Source of the DNA: Streptococcus oralis subsp. dentisani
Lineage (GTDB): Bacteria; Bacillota; Bacilli; Lactobacillales; Streptococcaceae
Length of the DNA: 64,000 nucleotides
Assembly: GCF_007475365.1 (NCBI RefSeq)
Contig: NZ_CP034442.1
Location: forward strand, 62,001-126,000
Direction: 5' to 3'
Both the position numbers and the translations under genes were made by a program. The notes under the pieces were generated by a model. That model was not told the origin of the DNA. It saw only the letters and a program-made list of their open reading frames with translations, and did no database searches. This document shows, piece by piece, positions 8,459 to 15,782 of this stretch; positions within the stretch are counted from its first letter, which is position 1, and every line of letters starts with the position of its first letter.

Positions 8459-8974
8459 TTATTTACGAAAGGCATCAAGGATATAGGTGAAACCAACAAT
8501 TAAAAATGCAAAGGCAACGACATAAACGACAAAGACACTTGTAGCTACTGGATTGAACAAAATCACTAGACCTAGTAAAAATGCAAGCAACGCTATCCAC
8601 ATGATATGGTTGCCAATAATAGGGAAAATCAATCCCAAACGATTGCCTTTAAAGAAAGCTATAATGGCTTCTACAATTAACCAAATTCCTAAAATAGTTG
8701 GAATGACAACTGGCAGCGTCACAAAGCCATAGGCAACGAGGTAAAGAGCTAAGAGAAGATTAACAATCCCTTGGAAAAGATGAGCTGGTGAGCGAAGCTC
8801 TTTTGGTACAGAGAAATAGCCTAAAATAGCTGCTATAGAAGAAACCAGTAAACCAAATGCAATCCACCAGCTGTAAGCAACAAGATTAGCTACTGGGTTT
8901 GTAAATAGGAAAAGTCCTAAAAGGACAAAAACAACTCCTGCAAGGAATAGCAGTAAACGATTAGAAAATTTCAT
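8459..8974 (-). CDS. HdeD/DUF308 family membrane protein
   Basis: A 171-residue protein with six hydrophobic segments in three repeated pairs, as in the HdeD/DUF308 family (acid-resistance membrane protein in enterics; function in streptococci unknown). The NPVANLVAYSWW and NPVATSVFVVYVV segments are the repeated family motif. ATG 8974 follows AGGGGG on the minus strand. A near-perfect sigma-70 promoter lies about 45 bases upstream. It lies between the two tRNA-Lys copies, close to another DUF308-like gene at 5798, so this region is unusually rich in this family. Confidence 0.85.
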   Translation of the reverse strand: MKFSNRLLLFLAGVVFVLLGLFLFTNPVANLVAYSWWIAFGLLVSSIAAILGYFSVPKELRSPAHLFQGIVNLLLALYLVAYGFVTLPVVIPTILGIWLIVEAIIAFFKGNRLGLIFPIIGNHIMWIALLAFLLGLVILFNPVATSVFVVYVVAFAFLIVGFTYILDAFRK

Positions 8975-9018
8975 TTCAATACCCCCTATATAGTATAGTA
9001 TAGTTTGATAATAAAAAT

Positions 9019-9047
9019 ATTATACACCTTTTTAGAGGAAATGTCAA
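9019..9047 (-). promoter_or_regulatory. Consensus promoter of the hdeD-like gene
   Basis: On the minus strand TTGACA (9042-9047) and TATAAT (9019-9024) are separated by exactly 17 bases, a perfect sigma-A promoter. High basal expression is expected. Confidence 0.85.
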
Positions 9048-9284
9048 TAAACAAAATGGAAAATTTGGAAGTTTCAGTCTGATTTATGAAAAGAAAATCA
9101 GTTTTTATTATTTTGAAAATAAAAAGAGAAGATAAAATTTGTCTTCTCTACATGAAAATATTGTATGGCATCAAAGCAAAAGTAACTGGCTTTACACTAT
9201 TTGTTAAGATGTAATTTGATTCAAAAAGAAAAGATAGATTTAAAATGTGGGACAAATGATGGGGTAAATCAGTTATAGACAAGC
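9048..9284. other. Non-coding stretch with a hairpin and a possible integrase tail
   Basis: No complete gene is seen. A perfect 8-bp stem (AGAGAAGA / TCTTCTCT, 9125-9149) followed on the minus strand by TTTTTATTTT looks like a terminator. At 9228-9284 the plus strand reads KDRFKMWDK, a stop, then WGKSVIDKQKKP, which resembles the C-terminal tail of phage-type integrases that sit beside tRNA genes. The integrase reading is tentative. Confidence 0.4.
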
Positions 9285-9343
9285 AAAAAAAGCCTTGATT
9301 TACAAGGCTTTTTCCTGTTGTATTTAGATGCCCCCTACAGGGA
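9285..9343. repeat. Copy C of tRNA-Lys 3'-flank repeat
   Basis: This is the presumed parental copy, attached to the standard tRNA-Lys. On the minus strand the hairpin GCCTTGTAAATCAAGGC followed by seven T (9285-9314) is the tRNA terminator. Copies A and B at 5185 and 8283 share the hairpin, the spacer and the tRNA 3' end. Confidence 0.75.
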
Positions 9344-9401
9344 TCGAACCTGTGACCCACGGATTAAGAGTCCGCTGCTCTGCCAGCTGAGCTAAGGAGG
9401 C
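9329..9401 (-). tRNA. tRNA-Lys (CUU)
   Basis: A 73-base cloverleaf with standard arms: acceptor GCCTCCT/AGGGGGC, D arm GCTC...GAGC, anticodon stem GCGGA/TCCGT with loop CTCTTAA (anticodon CUU, reads AAG), T arm ACAGG/CCTGT with TTCGATC. CCA is not encoded. It lies directly downstream of the 6S RNA candidate and upstream of its own terminator, and may be transcribed with it. Confidence 0.95.
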
Positions 9402-9404
9402 AAA

Positions 9405-9602
9405 GAAAAAAGCTGTATTGGTGCCGAAACTTCACGGTTTGTATTGAACCCGCGCAATTAAGCAGGTGGGCAACTCGCTCTAACTGAAGCTGTTTCCGTG
9501 TGAGACGGCCTACATGCTGTTAGAAGACTTTTGTTTCCCTAATAATACAAAAAATAGTCGGTCAACACTTAAGTGTGAAGTCGTACACCACAGCGTTTCT
9601 AT
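9405..9602 (-). ncRNA. ssrS: 6S RNA candidate
   Basis: A transcribed stretch of about 195 bases without a reading frame. On the minus strand its two ends pair (GCTGT then GGTG near the 5' end with CACC and ACAGC at the 3' end), followed inward by ACTTCAC with GTGAAGT, giving a long rod-like hairpin with internal loops as in 6S RNA. The closing stem followed by TTTTTTCTTT can act as terminator. Its place next to rarA also fits, since Bacillus 6S-1 RNA lies near the rarA homologue. A covariance-model search with the 6S family would confirm it. tmRNA was considered and rejected. Confidence 0.7.
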
Positions 9603-9608
9603 GTTTAT

Positions 9609-9636
9609 ATAATACCACTTTTTCAAAAAAAATCAA
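9609..9636 (-). promoter_or_regulatory. Promoter of the 6S RNA candidate
   Basis: On the minus strand TTGATT (9631-9636), a 16-base spacer and TATTAT (9609-9614) place the transcription start near 9602, just before the first paired bases of the RNA. Confidence 0.7.
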
Positions 9637-9665
9637 GAGGAAAGTGCAATTTTTTGAAAAGGATT

Positions 9666-10937
9666 TCAGATTTTTCGCAAACGGTCGATAGCTTCCTTTC
9701 TTTGAGCCAAAGCCCGTTCATATTTACCAGTATCTTCTGCTTGGAAATAGTGATGATTACGAATTTTTTCTGGTAGATAGTCTTGCTTGACCCAATTTCC
9801 AGGATAGTTGTGTGGATAGAGATAGTCTTGGGCATTCCCTAGTTCCTTGCTTCCGCTGTAGTGTCCATCACGCAGGTGTCGCGGAATAGGCAAGTGCCCT
9901 GATGTTTTGAGGTCAGCAAGTGCCTTATCCATAGCTACATAGGCTGAGTTGGATTTTGGAGAAAGGGCCAAATCAATCACGACATTGGCAATGAGAATGC
10001 GGGCTTCTGGGAACCCAATCTTCTGGGCAGCATCCAGAGCAGTCACGGTATGAATCTGGGCTTCAGGGTTGGCCAAACCGATATCTTCATAGGCGATAAC
10101 GGTCAAGCGACGAGCGAGACTTGGCAGATCCCCAGCCTCAATCAAGCGGGCAGCATAGTGAAGACTGGCATCAACATCTGAGCCACGGATAGACTTTTGC
10201 AGGGCAGATAGAACATCATAGTGACCGTCTCCATCCTTGTCCATAGTGATGTAGCTTCTCTGAAGACTATTTTCCATGATGTCTAGAGTGATATGGCGAA
10301 TGCCCTTATCATTCTCAGGGGTAGAAAGAACAGCCAAATCCAGTGAGTTAAAGGCAGAGCGCAGGTCTCCGTTTGTAGAGGTTGCGATGAAGTCCAGCGC
10401 ATCCTCATCTAGTTCTACTGGAAAATCAAAACCACGCTCAGGGTTACTTAGAGCTATCTGTAGAGCCTCTTTGACTTCTTGGTTAGACAGAGGTTCCAAC
10501 TCAAAAATTTGAACGCGACTACGAATGGCTGGAGTGACAGAAAAAAAAGGATTTTCAGTCGTAGCCCCAATCATGATGACCAGACCACTTTCCAAGAGGG
10601 GAAGTAGAAAGTCTTGCTTGGTCTTGTCAAGACGGTGAATCTCGTCCAGTAGCAGAACTAGTCCACCTGAAAATTTAGCCTCTTCCGCGATTTCTTGTAG
10701 CCGTTTTTTACTATCAACTGTCGCGTTAAAGGTCCGAAAGGCATACTTGGTCGTTCCAGCGATGGCTGAGGCGATACTGGTCTTTCCGATTCCTGGAGGT
10801 CCGTAGAGAATCATGGAGGACAGACGATTGGCTTCCACCATGCGGCGGATGATTTTTCCAGGTCCGACCAGATGCTTCTGACCGATGACCTGGTCGATGG
10901 TTTTTGGGCGCATGCGAAGCGCGAGATTGTCTGGCAT
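9666..10937 (-). CDS. rarA: Replication-associated recombination protein A (AAA+ ATPase)
   Basis: RarA/MgsA acts at stalled replication forks and is related to clamp-loader subunits. The 423-residue protein has Walker A GPPGIGKTS, Walker B LLLDEIHR, sensor 1 IGATTENP, and the C-terminal tetramerisation part with LPIPRHLRDGHY. I chose ATG 10937 (MPDNLALRMRP) because AAAGGA lies 6 bases upstream; an in-frame upstream start has none. It is divergent from the DUF3013 gene, and the 6S RNA candidate follows downstream on the same strand. Confidence 0.95.
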   Translation of the reverse strand: MPDNLALRMRPKTIDQVIGQKHLVGPGKIIRRMVEANRLSSMILYGPPGIGKTSIASAIAGTTKYAFRTFNATVDSKKRLQEIAEEAKFSGGLVLLLDEIHRLDKTKQDFLLPLLESGLVIMIGATTENPFFSVTPAIRSRVQIFELEPLSNQEVKEALQIALSNPERGFDFPVELDEDALDFIATSTNGDLRSAFNSLDLAVLSTPENDKGIRHITLDIMENSLQRSYITMDKDGDGHYDVLSALQKSIRGSDVDASLHYAARLIEAGDLPSLARRLTVIAYEDIGLANPEAQIHTVTALDAAQKIGFPEARILIANVVIDLALSPKSNSAYVAMDKALADLKTSGHLPIPRHLRDGHYSGSKELGNAQDYLYPHNYPGNWVKQDYLPEKIRNHHYFQAEDTGKYERALAQRKEAIDRLRKI

Positions 10938-10988
10938 AGTAGTCCTTTCTAACATGGATTTTCTGATGTATATGTGGTAAGATGGTAG

Positions 10989-11001
10989 TATCTATTTTAG
11001 C
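10989..11001 (-). promoter_or_regulatory. Extended -10 promoter of rarA
   Basis: On the minus strand TATGCTAAAAT carries a TGn extension and a -10 hexamer TAAAAT (10994-10999), about 57 bases before the rarA start. A small inverted repeat CCGAGCATTCGG (11008-11019) lies just upstream. Confidence 0.55.
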
Positions 11002-11052
11002 ATATTTCCGAGCATTCGGGGCGATTAAAGAGTCGCATAGAAAGAGGACAAA

Positions 11053-11523
11053 ATGGCAACATACGGATTTTTAGATGTTTTAGAGGAAGAGTTGGACAAG
11101 AACTTTCCCTTTGATTATGAGATTAGTTGGGACAAGCGCAACCACGCGGTAGAAGTGAGTTTTCTATTGGAAGCGCAAAACGCTACAGGAGTGGAGATGG
11201 TGGATGAAGACGGAGAGGTGTCGTCAGACGATATTCTCTTTGAGGAAGCGGTACTTTTTTACAATCCTGCCAAGTCAACTGTTAATGAGGAAGATTATTT
11301 GACTGTTATCCCTTACCTGCCTAAAAAAGGTTTTTCACGTGAATTCTTAGCCTATTTTGCGCTTTTCCTTAAAGATACTGCCGAGGTTGGACTAGATGCG
11401 CTCATGGACTTTTTGGAAGACCCAGAAGCAGAAGAGTTCGTCATGGAATGGAACCAAGAAGTCTTTGAAGAAGGAAAAGTCGGCTTGGAAGAGGGAGAGT
11501 TTTATCCTTATCCGAGATACTAG
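11053..11523 (+). CDS. DUF3013 family protein
   Basis: A 156-residue, very acidic soluble protein (many Glu and Asp, ending in YPYPRY) matching streptococcal DUF3013 proteins of unknown function by memory. AGAGGA lies 5 bases before ATG 11053. It opens a run of plus-strand genes that reaches to pepF. No catalytic motif is visible. The acidic character suggests a binding or adaptor protein, but that is a guess. Confidence 0.75.
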   Translation: MATYGFLDVLEEELDKNFPFDYEISWDKRNHAVEVSFLLEAQNATGVEMVDEDGEVSSDDILFEEAVLFYNPAKSTVNEEDYLTVIPYLPKKGFSREFLAYFALFLKDTAEVGLDALMDFLEDPEAEEFVMEWNQEVFEEGKVGLEEGEFYPYPRY

Positions 11524-11541
11524 GAGTTTGGAGAAGGTAGT

Positions 11542-12609
11542 ATGAAAAAATTTGGGACGTATTTGGTTTATGTGCTAGCTTTTGCCTTTATTATGCTAGC
11601 TTTTGCTTGTGGCACTATCGCATTTGCAGAGTTGGGGTCTTCCGCAGTTTTAGTCTTTACTTTTGGTTATACCTTCGCTCTTCTAAGCATATATTTAATC
11701 TTTATTCTTCATGAGCTGGGTCATGCTTTTTGTGGTTACTTGACAGGCTATCGACTGGTAGCTTTTGGATTAGGACATTTTCTTTTGACCAAAAAGTCTG
11801 GCAGGTTTCATCTTAGTCGAACAGCCGTTATGAAAAATGTTGGTGCTCAGTATATTGGTTTAAAGGAGGACGAAAGCGATCAAAGAATCATTCTGATGCT
11901 TTCAGGAGGTTTGATGATTCATCTCAGCTTGATATTATTGGCGATATTGTTTGGATTTTTGACAAAAAGCTGGTATTTTGCTAGTACTTGGATTTTTCTT
12001 AATTTGTCTTTCTTCCTAAACAACGCCTTGCCAGTCGGCATTACCGATGGAGCGAAAATCTGGGAATTGCTACAACATCCTGAAAATACCAAATACGCTT
12101 ACTTGGTGTTGAGGCATTCTGCCCAAACTTTGCTTGCTCCTCAAGAGTATGATTTGAAAGACTTTATCATGCCTGTTTCTGAGGATGCAAGTGGGAGCTT
12201 TGCAGAAAGTATTCAAACTCTTGAGGGAGTGGTTTTCATATTGGATGGTCATTTAGAGACAGCTAAAAAGCTATTTCAATCTTTACTAGAGAGAACAGAA
12301 CACTCGCTGTCTGAAACTTTTTGCCAGCTGTACCTTCTTCAAATCGCCTTGCTAGAAGGTGATAATGAGAAGGCGGAGGAATATGCAAGTATTCGAAGTG
12401 TTAAGTCCTTCTTATCTCTAAAAATGGCAGATGTGCAGATGATTCAAGCCTGGTATCAATTTAAGGTAAAGAAAAATATAGCTCAAACTCGCAAGGCTAT
12501 GAAGATTGCTAGACAGAAAATGAATAGCAGCCGAATGCTACGGGACGAGAAACGCTATTATGAAAACTGGTTAGCAGAGCTGGAAAAGGCATTAGCTGAA
12601 GGAGTCTGA
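11542..12609 (+). CDS. M50-like membrane metalloprotease with C-terminal helical domain
   Basis: A 355-residue protein. After two N-terminal membrane segments, HELGH at residues 57-61 gives the zinc-binding HExxH. NALPVGITDGAKI at 161-173 matches the second metal-ligand motif (NxxPxxxxDG) of site-2 proteases. Residues 195-355 are soluble and helical, resembling TPR-like repeats, and may select substrates. Together this indicates an intramembrane protease of the M50 family. The target is unknown. AGAAGG precedes ATG 11542. The Nudix gene starts 1 base after its stop, so translation is probably coupled. Confidence 0.75.
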   Translation: MKKFGTYLVYVLAFAFIMLAFACGTIAFAELGSSAVLVFTFGYTFALLSIYLIFILHELGHAFCGYLTGYRLVAFGLGHFLLTKKSGRFHLSRTAVMKNVGAQYIGLKEDESDQRIILMLSGGLMIHLSLILLAILFGFLTKSWYFASTWIFLNLSFFLNNALPVGITDGAKIWELLQHPENTKYAYLVLRHSAQTLLAPQEYDLKDFIMPVSEDASGSFAESIQTLEGVVFILDGHLETAKKLFQSLLERTEHSLSETFCQLYLLQIALLEGDNEKAEEYASIRSVKSFLSLKMADVQMIQAWYQFKVKKNIAQTRKAMKIARQKMNSSRMLRDEKRYYENWLAELEKALAEGV

Positions 12610-12610
12610 T

Positions 12611-13039
12611 ATGGAAATAGAAATTTCTGATTTTACAGGTTGTAAAATTGCCCTCTTTTGTGATGATAGAATTTTGACCATTTTGCGTGATGACAAGGGA
12701 AATATTCCATGGCCCAATATGTGGGAACTGCCAGGTGGTGGGCGCGAAGGTGATGAAAGTCCTTTCGAGTGCGCAGCGCGTGAAGTTTTTGAGGAACTGG
12801 GAATTCGTCTGACTAAAGATTGCCTGCTTTGGAGTAAGGTTTATCCCAGCATGCTTTTTGAGGGGAAGGAATCCGTCTTTCTAGTTGGCAAGTTAACGCA
12901 GGAACAGTTTGATAGTATCGTCTTTGGCGATGAAGGACAGGGCTATAGACTGATGAGCATTGACGAATTTCTTGGCTCAGATAAGGTCGTGCCCCAGTTG
13001 CAGGATAGAGTGAGGGATTATATGGAGGAAGTAAAATGA
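12611..13039 (+). CDS. NUDIX hydrolase
   Basis: A 142-residue enzyme. The Nudix box GGREGDESPFECAAREVFEE followed by LGI matches G-x5-E-x7-REUxEExGU exactly, so the metal site for diphosphate hydrolysis is intact. The substrate cannot be deduced; the PGGG context and size resemble MutT-type nucleotide-cleaning enzymes. ATG 12611 is one base past the stop of the preceding protease gene, and its stop overlaps the next start (ATGA at 13036-13039). Confidence 0.9.
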   Translation: MEIEISDFTGCKIALFCDDRILTILRDDKGNIPWPNMWELPGGGREGDESPFECAAREVFEELGIRLTKDCLLWSKVYPSMLFEGKESVFLVGKLTQEQFDSIVFGDEGQGYRLMSIDEFLGSDKVVPQLQDRVRDYMEEVK

Positions 13040-13404
13040 TTTTTGCAATTGCAACAACGACGTTAAATAAGGAAGTTAAACGCAAACTAAAAACTGGACA
13101 ATATTCTAGAGAAGAAGCTACATTCATCTATATGGAATATTTAAAGTTAAAGAAGCAGAGAGAAAGTGGTATGAAAGTAGCTGGGATTTCTACGGCTGTT
13201 ATTTGGGTATTAATGCTTGTTATACCCTTACTGAGTGATGGAGGTCTCGTACTGCCTCTTTCAGTATATTTTTTACTTTTGATACTGTTAGCAGGAATTG
13301 TTCTATTTGTTTATTATCTTATGTTTGGTATTTTTAAACAGCAGATTCATAGTGCAATGAAAGAGCACTACACAGATGTGATTGAAGAATTTAAGGGTCA
13401 GTAA
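13036..13404 (+). CDS. Small hypothetical membrane protein
   Basis: A 122-residue protein that I do not recognise. The first 45 residues are charged and soluble (many Lys, Glu and Arg). Two hydrophobic segments follow at about 50-68 and 76-98, then a charged tail. It overlaps the Nudix stop by four bases (ATGA), so it is almost certainly translated by coupling. Confidence 0.65.
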   Translation: MIFAIATTTLNKEVKRKLKTGQYSREEATFIYMEYLKLKKQRESGMKVAGISTAVIWVLMLVIPLLSDGGLVLPLSVYFLLLILLAGIVLFVYYLMFGIFKQQIHSAMKEHYTDVIEEFKGQ

Positions 13405-13465
13405 AACAGCGTGTGGAAGAGCATAGAAGTACTAGTTGAGAGAGTGTGTATTTGGGGGTAGTAGT

Positions 13466-13939
13466 ATGATTCAGATTGTCCGAGCAGGAGCAGAGGATTT
13501 AGAAACCGTAATTGCAATTCAAAGGGCTAGCTTTAAGGCTGTCTATGAAAAATACCAAGATGAGTATGATCCCTACCTAGAGGATCGTGAACGAATCAAG
13601 TGGAAATTGGTTGAGCGTCCCAATAGTTATTACTACTTTTTGAAAGAAAAGGACGAAAATATCGGATTTTTACGAGTTCAGACCAATGAGGAATTGACGG
13701 AGGCTTGGTTGGGAACGGCAGCGATTTTGCCCCAGTATCAAGGAAAAGGTTATGGTTCTGAGGGATTGAGATTACTGGAAAAGGAATTTCCAACGATTAA
13801 ACAGTGGGATTTGTGTACGGTATTACAGGATGCGGGCATGGTCGCCTTTTATGAGAAAAATGGCTACCGTCAAACCCATATCGAGCCTGAAAAAGAAGGT
13901 ATGGATATGGTTTACATGAAAAAATTGATTGACAAATAG
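13466..13939 (+). CDS. GNAT family N-acetyltransferase
   Basis: A 157-residue GNAT enzyme. The acetyl-CoA motif is ILPQYQGKGYGSEGLR, and the C-terminal AGMVAFYEKNGYRQTH segment is typical. I chose ATG 13466 because GGGGGT lies 7 bases upstream; a TTG at 13436 has no ribosome site. The acceptor substrate is unknown. It ends the small-gene cluster that starts at 11053 and is followed by a 137-base leader before prmA. Confidence 0.85.
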   Translation: MIQIVRAGAEDLETVIAIQRASFKAVYEKYQDEYDPYLEDRERIKWKLVERPNSYYYFLKEKDENIGFLRVQTNEELTEAWLGTAAILPQYQGKGYGSEGLRLLEKEFPTIKQWDLCTVLQDAGMVAFYEKNGYRQTHIEPEKEGMDMVYMKKLIDK

Positions 13940-14076
13940 AAAGGATGGTTCGGTTACATTTCTAAACTGAACCCGCCCTAAACACTGTGCCAAAAAGATA
14001 AACTTCTCTTAGACACAAGCGTCTTCAGAGAGTTTCCTATTTTGGCCTTGTGTTTTACGGGCTTGGTATCTTAATG

Positions 14077-15027
14077 ATGGAAACATGGCAAGAGTTAAAA
14101 GTAACGGTGAAGCGTGAGGGAGAGGAGCTGGTCTCCAATCTCTTGATTGAGCTGGGAGCGCAAGGTGTTGCGATCGAAGATAGTATGGACTATGTGGGGA
14201 ATGTGGATCGCTTCGGCGAGATTTTCCCAGAGGTTGAGCAACAAGAAGAAATCGTAGTGACAGCCTACTACCCTGAAACGGTTGATGTGGCAGTAGTTGA
14301 GGCAGATTTGCAGGCTCGTCTCCTAGAATTAAAAGATTTTATGGATTTAGGAGAGGTCAAGATGGGAACGACTGCCTTGGCTGAGGAAGACTGGGCAGAC
14401 AACTGGAAGAAATATTATGAACCAGCTCGTATCACCCATGACTTGACCATTGTGCCGTCATGGACAGACTATAAGGCGACTGCGGGAGAAAAGATTATCA
14501 AGCTGGATCCTGGTATGGCCTTTGGGACTGGAACGCATCCAACGACCAAGATGAGCCTTTTTGCTTTGGAGCAAGTTCTTCGTGGTGGTGAAACGGTGCT
14601 TGATGTAGGAACTGGATCAGGTGTTCTTTCTATTGCTAGCTCGCTACTTGGTGCCAAGGAAATTTTCGCCTATGACCTGGATGATGTGGCGGTTCGTGTT
14701 GCTCAGGAAAATATTGAGCTCAACCCTGGTATGGAAAATATCCATGTAGCGGCAGGAGATTTGCTTAAGGGTGTGGAGATTGAGGCAGATGTCATCGTGG
14801 CTAATATCTTGGCGGATATTCTCATTCATCTGACAGAGGATGCTTATCGTTTGGTCAAGGACGAAGGCTACCTGATCATGAGTGGCATTATCAAGGACAA
14901 GTGGGACATGGTGCGCGAGTCGGCTGAGTCAGCTGGATTTTTCCTTGAAACTCACATGATTCAAGGGGAATGGAATGCCTGTGTCTTTAAGAAAACCAAG
15001 GATATTTCAGGTGTGATTGGAGGCTAG
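14077..15027 (+). CDS. prmA: Ribosomal protein L11 methyltransferase
   Basis: PrmA trimethylates ribosomal protein L11 using S-adenosylmethionine. The 316-residue protein has the N-terminal substrate domain starting [17 protein letters not shown], then the SAM motif [14 protein letters not shown] and the ANILADIL motif IV. I chose ATG 14077 because METWQEL is the family N-terminus; another ATG directly precedes it and cannot be excluded. The leader (13940-14076) contains two possible hairpins, GGTTCGGTT/AACTGAACC and AAACT...AGTTT, without a T-run. rsmE follows after one base, a common arrangement. Confidence 0.95.
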   Translation: METWQELKVTVKREGEELVSNLLIELGAQGVAIEDSMDYVGNVDRFGEIFPEVEQQEEIVVTAYYPETVDVAVVEADLQARLLELKDFMDLGEVKMGTTALAEEDWADNWKKYYEPARITHDLTIVPSWTDYKATAGEKIIKLDPGMAFGTGTHPTTKMSLFALEQVLRGGETVLDVGTGSGVLSIASSLLGAKEIFAYDLDDVAVRVAQENIELNPGMENIHVAAGDLLKGVEIEADVIVANILADILIHLTEDAYRLVKDEGYLIMSGIIKDKWDMVRESAESAGFFLETHMIQGEWNACVFKKTKDISGVIGG

Positions 15028-15028
15028 C

Positions 15029-15772
15029 ATGCAGCAGTATTTTGTCAAAGGAAGTGCTATCTCACCTGTGACCATCGAGGACAAGGAAACCAGCAAGCAC
15101 ATGTTTCAGGTCATGCGCCTGAAAGAAGATGATGAGGTGACTTTAGTCTTTGATGACGGGGTCAAGCGCTTGGCGCGCGTGCTGGATGTGGAAGCTCGTC
15201 AGTTTGAACTAGTGGAAGAGTTAGCTGACAATGTGGAACTGCCAATCCAAGTGACCATCGCATCTGGTTTTCCTAAGGGAGACAAGCTCGAGTTTATCAC
15301 TCAAAAAGTGACGGAACTAGGAGCCAGTCAAATCTGGGCCTTTCCTGCAGATTGGTCAGTTGCTAAGTGGGATGGCAAGAAATTGGGCAAAAAGGTTGAA
15401 AAACTAGAAAAAATCGCCCTTGGAGCGGCAGAACAAAGCAAGCGTAATCTGGTCCCAAGTATCCAGCTTTTCGAGAAAAAAGCAGATTTTCTAGCTAAGC
15501 TGGACCAGTTTGACTCTATCATCGTAGCCTATGAAGAGTCGGCTAAAGAGGGAGAAACCGCTGCGCTTCTGCAAGCAGTCACTGGTCTTGAAAAAGGAGC
15601 CAAATTGCTCTTTATCTTTGGACCAGAGGGTGGCCTATCACCTGCAGAAATCGAGAGTTTTGAAGCTAAAGGAGCTGTCTTGGCAGGACTTGGCCCTCGT
15701 ATCTTACGAGCAGAAACAGCACCGCTTTATGCTTTATCAGCCCTTAGTGTTTTAGTAGAATTAGAGAAATAA
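15029..15772 (+). CDS. rsmE: 16S rRNA (uracil(1498)-N3)-methyltransferase
   Basis: RsmE is a SPOUT-class enzyme that methylates U1498 of 16S rRNA. The 247-residue protein has an N-terminal PUA-like part and the C-terminal knot motifs IFGPEGGLSPAEIESF and LGPRILRAETAPLYALS, which bind S-adenosylmethionine. I chose ATG 15029 (MQQYFVKG), one base after the prmA stop, with GGAGG upstream. It forms a translation-quality pair with prmA, and pepF follows after 10 bases. Confidence 0.95.
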   Translation: MQQYFVKGSAISPVTIEDKETSKHMFQVMRLKEDDEVTLVFDDGVKRLARVLDVEARQFELVEELADNVELPIQVTIASGFPKGDKLEFITQKVTELGASQIWAFPADWSVAKWDGKKLGKKVEKLEKIALGAAEQSKRNLVPSIQLFEKKADFLAKLDQFDSIIVAYEESAKEGETAALLQAVTGLEKGAKLLFIFGPEGGLSPAEIESFEAKGAVLAGLGPRILRAETAPLYALSALSVLVELEK

Positions 15773-15782
15773 GAGGAAGAAA

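Noticed and set aside
9148..9360. 70-codon open frame on the minus strand
   Set aside because: It begins inside the tRNA-Lys gene and runs through its terminator; it has no ribosome site and its reading is explained by the RNA gene.
9405..9602. tmRNA instead of 6S RNA
   Set aside because: The stretch is about half the length of tmRNA and shows no tRNA-Ala-like acceptor with GGGG start, nor a tag-peptide frame.
13940..14076. Riboswitch or T-box in the prmA leader
   Set aside because: Two hairpins are possible, but there is no T-box sequence, no anticodon-like specifier loop and no terminator T-run.
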